From Actinomadura sp. GC306 (GTDB lineage Bacteria; Actinomycetota; Actinomycetes; Streptosporangiales; Streptosporangiaceae): DNA of 35,511 nucleotides. Shown here in pieces: positions 31,221 through 35,511 of this stretch (position 1 is its first letter; the number at the start of each line of letters is the position of its first letter). Below the pieces are notes generated by a model. It saw only the letters and a program-made list of their open reading frames with translations. It searched no databases and was not told the DNA's origin. The DNA is taken from the NCBI RefSeq assembly GCF_004348665.1, contig NZ_SMKM01000031.1:1-35511 (forward strand), given 5' to 3'. The position numbers and the translations under genes are program-made.

Positions 31221-34200
31221 GTGAGCCGAGGTTTTCGGCCGCTTCCCGCGCAGGTCGATCTGCCCGCCCTGGAGCGGGACATGCTGCGCCGCTGGCAGGA
31301 GGGCAAGGTCTTCGAGCGGTCGCTGGAGCGCACCGCGTCCGGCCCCCGCTGGGTGTTCTACGAGGGCCCGCCCACCGCGAACGGCATGCCGGGCGTCCAC
31401 CACGTCGAGGCGCGCGTGTTCAAGGACGTCTTCCCGCGCTTCAAGACCATGAAGGGCTACCACGTCCCCCGCAAGGCCGGCTGGGACTGCCACGGCCTGC
31501 CCGTCGAGGTCGCCGTGGAGAAGGAGCTCGGCCTCTCCGGCAAGAAGGACATCGAGGAGTACGGCGTCGCGGAGTTCAACGACCGCTGCCGCGAATCGGT
31601 CCTGCGCCACGTGGACGCGTTCGAAGAGATGACCGAGCGCATGGGCTACTGGGTCAACACCGACCAGGCGTACCGCACGATGGACCCCGAGTACGTCGAG
31701 GCCGTCTGGTGGTCGCTCAAGCAGGTGTTCGACAAGGGCCTGCTGTTCCGCGACTACCGCATCACGCCGTACTGCCCCCGCTGCGGGACGGGCCTGTCCG
31801 ACCACGAACTGGGCCAGCCCGGCGCCTACGAAGAGGTGACCAGCCCGTCGGTGTACGTCCGGATGCCCGCGACGTCGGGCCCGCTCGCCGAGCTGGGCGC
31901 CGCGCTGCTCATCTGGACGACGACGCCGTGGACGCTGGTGTCCAACACCGCCGTCGCCGTCCACCCCGACGTCACCTACGTCGCCGCCCGGCCCGCCGGC
32001 TCCGACGAGGTCCTCGTCGTGGCCGAACCCCTCCTCGGCCAGGTGCTCGGCGAGGACGCGGAACGACTCGGCACCTACCGGGGCGCCGACCTGGAGCGCA
32101 CCGCCTACCGGCGGCCGTTCGACCTGGTCGACATCCCCGACGCGCACTACGTCGTCCTGGGCGACTACGTCACCGTCGAGGACGGCACCGGCCTCGTCCA
32201 CCAGGCCCCCGCGTTCGGCGCCGACGACATGACCGTCTGCAAGAACTACGGCATGCCCGTCGTGAACCCCATCGGGCCCGACGGGCGCTTCCTGCCCGAG
32301 GTCCCCCTCGTCGGCGGCAAGTTCTTCAAGGACGCCGACGAGCCGCTCACCGACGACCTCCGCGAGCGCGGCCTGCTCTACCGGGGCGGCCACTTCGAGC
32401 ACAGCTACCCGCACTGCTGGCGCTGCCACACCCCGCTGCTGTACTACGCGCTGCCCGCCTGGTACATCCGCACCACCCAGATCAAGGAACGGCTCCTTGA
32501 GGAGAACGAGAGGACGAACTGGTACCCCGAGACGGTCAAGCACGGCCGGTACGGGGAGTGGCTGCGCAACAACGTCGACTGGTCCCTGTCCCGCAGCCGC
32601 TACTGGGGCACTCCCCTGCCCCTGTGGGTCTGCGAGGACGACCACGTCACCTGCGTCGGGTCCCTCAAGGAACTCGGCGAACTCGCCGGCGCCGACATGT
32701 CGGCGCTCGACCCCCACCGCCCCTACGTCGACGACGTCGCGTTCCCCTGCCCCCAGTGCGGGACGGAGGCGCGCCGCGTCCCCGACGTCATCGACGCCTG
32801 GTACGACTCCGGCTCGATGCCGTTCGCGCAGTGGGGCGCCCCCCACCGCAACAACGAGGTGTTCGAGAACTCCTACCCGGCCCAGTACATCTGCGAGGCG
32901 CAGGACCAGACCCGCGGCTGGTTCTACTCCCTCATGGCCGTCGGGACACTGGTCTTCGACCGCTCGTCCTACGAGAACGTCGTGTGCCTCGGGCTGATCC
33001 TCGCCGAGGACGGCCGCAAGATGAGCAAGCACCTCGGCAACGTGCTGCGGCCCATCCCGCTGATGGACCAGCACGGCGCCGACGCCGTCCGCTGGTTCAT
33101 GGCCGCGAGCGGCCTTCCCTGGGCGTCCCGCCGCGTCGGCCACGGCGCGCTGGAGGAGATCGTCCGCAAGGTCCTCCTCACCTACTGGAACACGGCGTCG
33201 TTCTTCGTCCTGTACGCGAACGCCGCGCAGGCGCAGGGCCGCGCGTGGACGCCCGACCGCCTCGCCGAGGCGCCCGCCCCGGCCGACCGCCCCCTCCTGG
33301 ACCGCTGGGCGCTCGCCGAACTGCACCGCACGGTCCGCGAGGTCGACGCCGCCCTGGAGGACTTCGACACCGCCCGCGCCGGCCGGTTCCTGTCCCAGTT
33401 CGTCGACGACCTGTCCAACTGGTACGTGCGCCGCTCACGCCGCCGCTTCTGGGAGGGCCCCGAGACCCCCGACGGCTCGGCCGCCTTCGCGACCCTCTAC
33501 GAGTGCCTGGAGACCCTCACCCGCCTGATGGCGCCGCTGGTGCCCTTCATCACCGACCACGTGTGGGACGTCATCCGCCCCGCCGACGGCCCCGAGTCGG
33601 TACACCTGGCCGACTGGCCGGCCGTGGACGAGCAGCTCCTCAACGACGAGCTGACGGAGCAGATGGCCCTCGTCCGCCGCCTGGTCGAACTGGGCCGCTC
33701 GGCCCGCGCCGCCGGCAACGTCCGCACCCGCCAGCCCCTCGGCCGCGCCCTGGTCGGCGCCGCCGGGTGGTCGGCGCTGCCCGCGCAGCTCCGCGCGCAG
33801 ATCGCCGAGGAGCTGAACGTCCTCGGCTTCGAGGAGCTCTCCTCCATCGGCGGCGACCTGGTCGAGTACGAGGTGAAGCCGAACTTCCGCGAACTGGGCA
33901 AGCGCTACGCCAAGGACACCCCGAAGGTCGCCAAGGCGGTCACCTCCGCCGACCCGGCGGCCCTCGTCACGGCGCTCCGCGCCGGCACCGCCGAGGTGGA
34001 GCCCGAGGGCCTGGGCATGGTCGCCCTCTCCCCCGACGACGTGATCGTCACCGAGCGCCCGCGCAGCGGGTGGGCGGTGGAGAGCGCCGCGGGCGAGACG
34101 GTGGCGCTCGACCTGACGATCACGCCCGAGCTCCGCCGCGCCGGCCTGGTGCGCGAGGCCGTCCGCCTGGTCCAGGAGGCCCGCAAGGCCGCGGGCCTGG

Positions 34201-34391
34201 AGGTCACCGACCGCATCGACCTGTGGTGGGAGGCCACCGGCACCGACCTGGCAGAGGCCCTCCGCACCCACAAGGACGAAATGGCCGCCGAAGTCCTGGC
34301 CACCACGGTGACCGAAGGCCGCCCGACCGACCTCCCCCCAACCCACGACGAAGACCTGGGCCTCACCTACTACCTGAAGAAATTCAAATAA
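31221..34391 (+). CDS. ileS: isoleucyl-tRNA synthetase, IleRS2 type with GVHH signature
   Basis: The 1056-residue enzyme charges tRNA-Ile. It has the class-I catalytic domain, a CP1 editing domain, K-M-S-K-H at 600-604 and a long C-terminal anticodon-binding region. Length, K-M-S-K-H-L-G-N and overall pattern place it in the eukaryote-like IleRS2 group, which tolerates mupirocin. The HIGH motif reads G58-V-H-H61 within N-G-M-P-G-V-H-H-V: first and third residues are exchanged relative to H-x-G-H. This form has been linked to mupirocin hyper-resistance in other IleRS2 enzymes. It is the only IleRS gene seen here. GTG 31221 lies 9 nt after the GGAGG that the T-box can hide. Confidence 0.95.
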   Translation: MSRGFRPLPAQVDLPALERDMLRRWQEGKVFERSLERTASGPRWVFYEGPPTANGMPGVHHVEARVFKDVFPRFKTMKGYHVPRKAGWDCHGLPVEVAVEKELGLSGKKDIEEYGVAEFNDRCRESVLRHVDAFEEMTERMGYWVNTDQAYRTMDPEYVEAVWWSLKQVFDKGLLFRDYRITPYCPRCGTGLSDHELGQPGAYEEVTSPSVYVRMPATSGPLAELGAALLIWTTTPWTLVSNTAVAVHPDVTYVAARPAGSDEVLVVAEPLLGQVLGEDAERLGTYRGADLERTAYRRPFDLVDIPDAHYVVLGDYVTVEDGTGLVHQAPAFGADDMTVCKNYGMPVVNPIGPDGRFLPEVPLVGGKFFKDADEPLTDDLRERGLLYRGGHFEHSYPHCWRCHTPLLYYALPAWYIRTTQIKERLLEENERTNWYPETVKHGRYGEWLRNNVDWSLSRSRYWGTPLPLWVCEDDHVTCVGSLKELGELAGADMSALDPHRPYVDDVAFPCPQCGTEARRVPDVIDAWYDSGSMPFAQWGAPHRNNEVFENSYPAQYICEAQDQTRGWFYSLMAVGTLVFDRSSYENVVCLGLILAEDGRKMSKHLGNVLRPIPLMDQHGADAVRWFMAASGLPWASRRVGHGALEEIVRKVLLTYWNTASFFVLYANAAQAQGRAWTPDRLAEAPAPADRPLLDRWALAELHRTVREVDAALEDFDTARAGRFLSQFVDDLSNWYVRRSRRRFWEGPETPDGSAAFATLYECLETLTRLMAPLVPFITDHVWDVIRPADGPESVHLADWPAVDEQLLNDELTEQMALVRRLVELGRSARAAGNVRTRQPLGRALVGAAGWSALPAQLRAQIAEELNVLGFEELSSIGGDLVEYEVKPNFRELGKRYAKDTPKVAKAVTSADPAALVTALRAGTAEVEPEGLGMVALSPDDVIVTERPRSGWAVESAAGETVALDLTITPELRRAGLVREAVRLVQEARKAAGLEVTDRIDLWWEATGTDLAEALRTHKDEMAAEVLATTVTEGRPTDLPPTHDEDLGLTYYLKKFK

Positions 34392-34415
34392 CCCACCCCC
34401 AACGACGCCAGAGCC

Positions 34416-34479
34416 CCATGATCACCCGACGCGTCGAGCCAGGTGTTGTCCAGGGACCCGACAACGTCCATGATCACCC
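34416..34479. repeat. 12-bp direct repeat flanking a small hairpin
   Basis: CCATGATCACCC occurs at 34416-34427 and 34468-34479 (52-bp period). Between them GTTGTC (34445-34450) and GACAAC (34460-34465) form a 6-bp stem. This part begins the hairpin-rich 251-bp spacer after ileS. Confidence 0.6.
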
Positions 34480-34481
34480 CA

Positions 34482-34528
34482 CGGGTCGTGCGGCCGGAGG
34501 CGCCCAGCGCCGGAGGTCGCACGACCCG
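34482..34528. repeat. inverted repeat with 11-bp perfect arms
   Basis: Arms 34482-34492 and 34518-34528 are exact complements. An inner stem GGCGC-CCA-GCGCC lies at 34499-34511. It is strongly structured but has no T-tract. Confidence 0.7.
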
Positions 34529-34529
34529 C

Positions 34530-34586
34530 CGCGCGGCGAGCCGTTTCACGAGACGCGCAGCGGATCGGGAAACGGCTCGCCGCGCG
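34530..34586. repeat. inverted repeat with 18-bp perfect arms
   Basis: Arms 34530-34547 and 34569-34586 are exact complements with a 21-nt loop. It begins one base after the preceding structure ends. It is the longest perfect inverted repeat I found in the window. Confidence 0.8.
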
Positions 34587-34598
34587 TGACGGGGGGTT

Positions 34599-34620
34599 CC
34601 AGGGGGGTCGTCCCCCCTGG
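34599..34620 (+). terminator. GC hairpin before the DUF1707-type gene
   Basis: CCAGGGGGG (34599-34607) and CCCCCCTGG (34612-34620) form a 9-bp stem with loop TCGT. It is the last of the hairpins after ileS and the likeliest terminator, although no T-tract follows. Confidence 0.5.
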
Positions 34621-34642
34621 GCAACACTGCCATGATTGAGGG

Positions 34643-35329
34643 GTGAGTTTTTCCGAGCAGCCTTCCGAGGCTCAGGGGCGGGCGTCGTTGCCGGCCATGC
34701 GCGCGTCGGATGCGGATCGTGATCAGGTCGCCGACCGTCTGCGTGAGGCGTTGGCGGAGGGGCGCATCACTCCGGAGGAGCACGCCGAGCGCATCGATCT
34801 GGTGTACCGGGCGAAGACGTATGCCGAGTTGGAGCCGGTGCTCAGCGATCTTCCCGCCGTGGCGGGGGCCCGGCCGCGGGTGGATCTGCGCAAGGAGGAG
34901 GCGCCGCTGGCGGCGCCGCCTCCGCCGCAGTCACCGCACATCGTGGCGGTGTTCGGGGGTGCGGAGCGGAAAGGGCGCTGGCTGGTCCAGCGCAGCACCA
35001 ATGTGACGTGCGTCTTCGCCGGTGTGGACGTCGACTTCCGGCAGGCGGTGCTCAGTCAGGCGGAGGTGACGGTCAACGTCGTCTGCATCTTCGGCGGCGT
35101 GGACCTTGTCGTGCCGCCCGGTGTCCGGGTCGTGGGGTCCAATGTGGCCGTCTTCGGCGGAAACGACTGGCCGGAGGACGACACGGTGGCGCCGGACGCG
35201 CCGGTGATCCGGGTGACGGGCGTGACGCTGTTCGGCGGCGTGTCCGTCACCCGCAAGGAATTGAAGCGCCCGAAGAAGGACCGGAAGCGCGAGTTGCGCC
35301 GGCTGCACGAGCGGCGCCACGGCCACTGA
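34643..35329 (+). CDS. DUF1707 (SHOCT-like) protein with LiaF-like C-terminus
   Basis: This 228-residue protein has the DUF1707 domain near residues 17-70 (M-R-A-S-D-A-D-R-D-Q-V-A-D-R-L-R-E-A-L-A-E-G-R-I-T-P-E-E-H-A-E-R). Its C-terminal half repeats short strands ending in F-G-G (V-A-V-F-G-G, V-C-I-F-G-G-V, V-A-V-F-G-G-N, V-T-L-F-G-G-V), resembling the LiaF/DUF2154 beta-solenoid linked to cell-envelope stress. No membrane helix is present, and the tail is very basic. GTG 34643 lies 6 nt after CATGAT (34631-34636), a possible leaderless -10. The role is inferred from domain resemblance only. Confidence 0.85.
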   Translation: MSFSEQPSEAQGRASLPAMRASDADRDQVADRLREALAEGRITPEEHAERIDLVYRAKTYAELEPVLSDLPAVAGARPRVDLRKEEAPLAAPPPPQSPHIVAVFGGAERKGRWLVQRSTNVTCVFAGVDVDFRQAVLSQAEVTVNVVCIFGGVDLVVPPGVRVVGSNVAVFGGNDWPEDDTVAPDAPVIRVTGVTLFGGVSVTRKELKRPKKDRKRELRRLHERRHGH

Positions 35330-35343
35330 GCGGGCCCGCGGCG

Positions 35344-35511
35344 TCAGTCGCGGGCGTGCTCGCGGTCGGGCTGGCAGACGAGGCAGGGCGTGCAGCCGCG
35401 GGACTTGGCCTCGCCGCGGGACAGCGACTCCAGGTCGTCGGCCTCGTCACCGATGTCCTCGATGAGGGCGCAGTCGGTGCGGTGGTAGCGCTTGGTGCCG
35501 CTGAGGATGCG
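35344..35511 (-). CDS. Cys-rich C-terminal fragment (5' part outside window)
   Basis: Reading leftwards from the window edge, an open frame of 55 codons ends at TGA 35344. It contains T-K-R-Y-H-R-T-D-C-A-L, then G-C-T-P-C-L-V-C-Q-P-D, a His/Cys plus C-x2-C-x2-C pattern typical of a small metal-binding tail. The start and any other domain lie beyond 35511, so function cannot be assigned. Its stop sits in the loop of a 6-bp inverted repeat (35335-35340 with 35349-35354), shared with the convergent DUF1707-type gene that ends 14 bp away. Confidence 0.7.
   Translation of the reverse strand, partial: RILSGTKRYHRTDCALIEDIGDEADDLESLSRGEAKSRGCTPCLVCQPDREHARD

Noticed and set aside
31125..33326. Long minus-strand frame opposite ileS
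   Set aside because: Antisense shadow of a clear IleRS; no start signal or recognisable domain.
34370..34783. 137-codon minus-strand frame across the hairpin region
   Set aside because: It spans the end of ileS, the inverted repeats and the start of the DUF1707 gene; the product shows no coherent domain.

Overview
The window is about 35.5 kb of very GC-rich DNA with actinobacterial hallmarks: a bifunctional PriA (HisA/TrpF), the Trp-associated membrane protein family, a mycothiol-type DinB-like protein, DnaE1 with an intact PHP domain, a translational ileS T-box, GTG starts, GTGA four-base overlaps and many start codons placed 6-7 nt after a TANNNT box (leaderless mRNAs). An Actinomadura-like member of the Streptosporangiales would fit, but no taxonomic marker gene is present, so this is inference.

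Layout. 1-2594 (minus strand): cut-off response regulator, Trp-associated membrane protein, hisI, a cold-shock gene with a structured leader, and a TIGR03085-like protein. 2732-6387 (plus): a two-gene heterodimeric ABC exporter with one degenerate ATPase site. 6443-13003: accessory genes (HEAT-like protein, two lipoproteins, nucleoside phosphorylase-like protein, AlkZ-like winged-helix protein, membrane protein, CocE/NonD hydrolase). 13027-18439 (minus): the histidine cluster hisD-hisC-hisB-small membrane protein-hisH-priA-hisF. Most junctions are tightly coupled, but a terminator-like hairpin and a probable leaderless promoter lie before priA. 18507-22016: PhzF-like protein, Lon-substrate-domain protein, YbaK-type deacylase, a membrane protein and a DUF6882-like protein whose 3' end lies in a 67-bp repeat present twice. 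22276-25806 (minus): dnaE. 25935-28489: AraC-type regulator, then on the plus strand a probable attenuator leader, chorismate mutase and the AzlC/AzlD amino-acid exporter. 28521-30687 (minus): RluA-family pseudouridine synthase, lspA and a TraR/DksA-type zinc-finger protein. 30913-34391 (plus): T-box riboswitch and ileS. 34392-35511: a hairpin-rich spacer, a DUF1707-type protein and a cut-off Cys-rich gene.

The strongest leads are regulatory. A promoter at 26838-26866 would start a transcript on the GTG of a 20-codon reading frame with two close Phe codons (TTC and the rare TTT), followed by a 12-bp stem and a strong intrinsic terminator, all ahead of chorismate mutase: a candidate phenylalanine attenuator. 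Other leads are the twin 67-bp element next to dnaE, an IleRS with a GVHH signature instead of HIGH (associated with mupirocin hyper-resistance), an unannotated 56-residue membrane protein inside the his operon, a terminator inside the cold-shock leader, and a shared GTCTC-N7-GAGAC palindrome at two amino-acid promoters.
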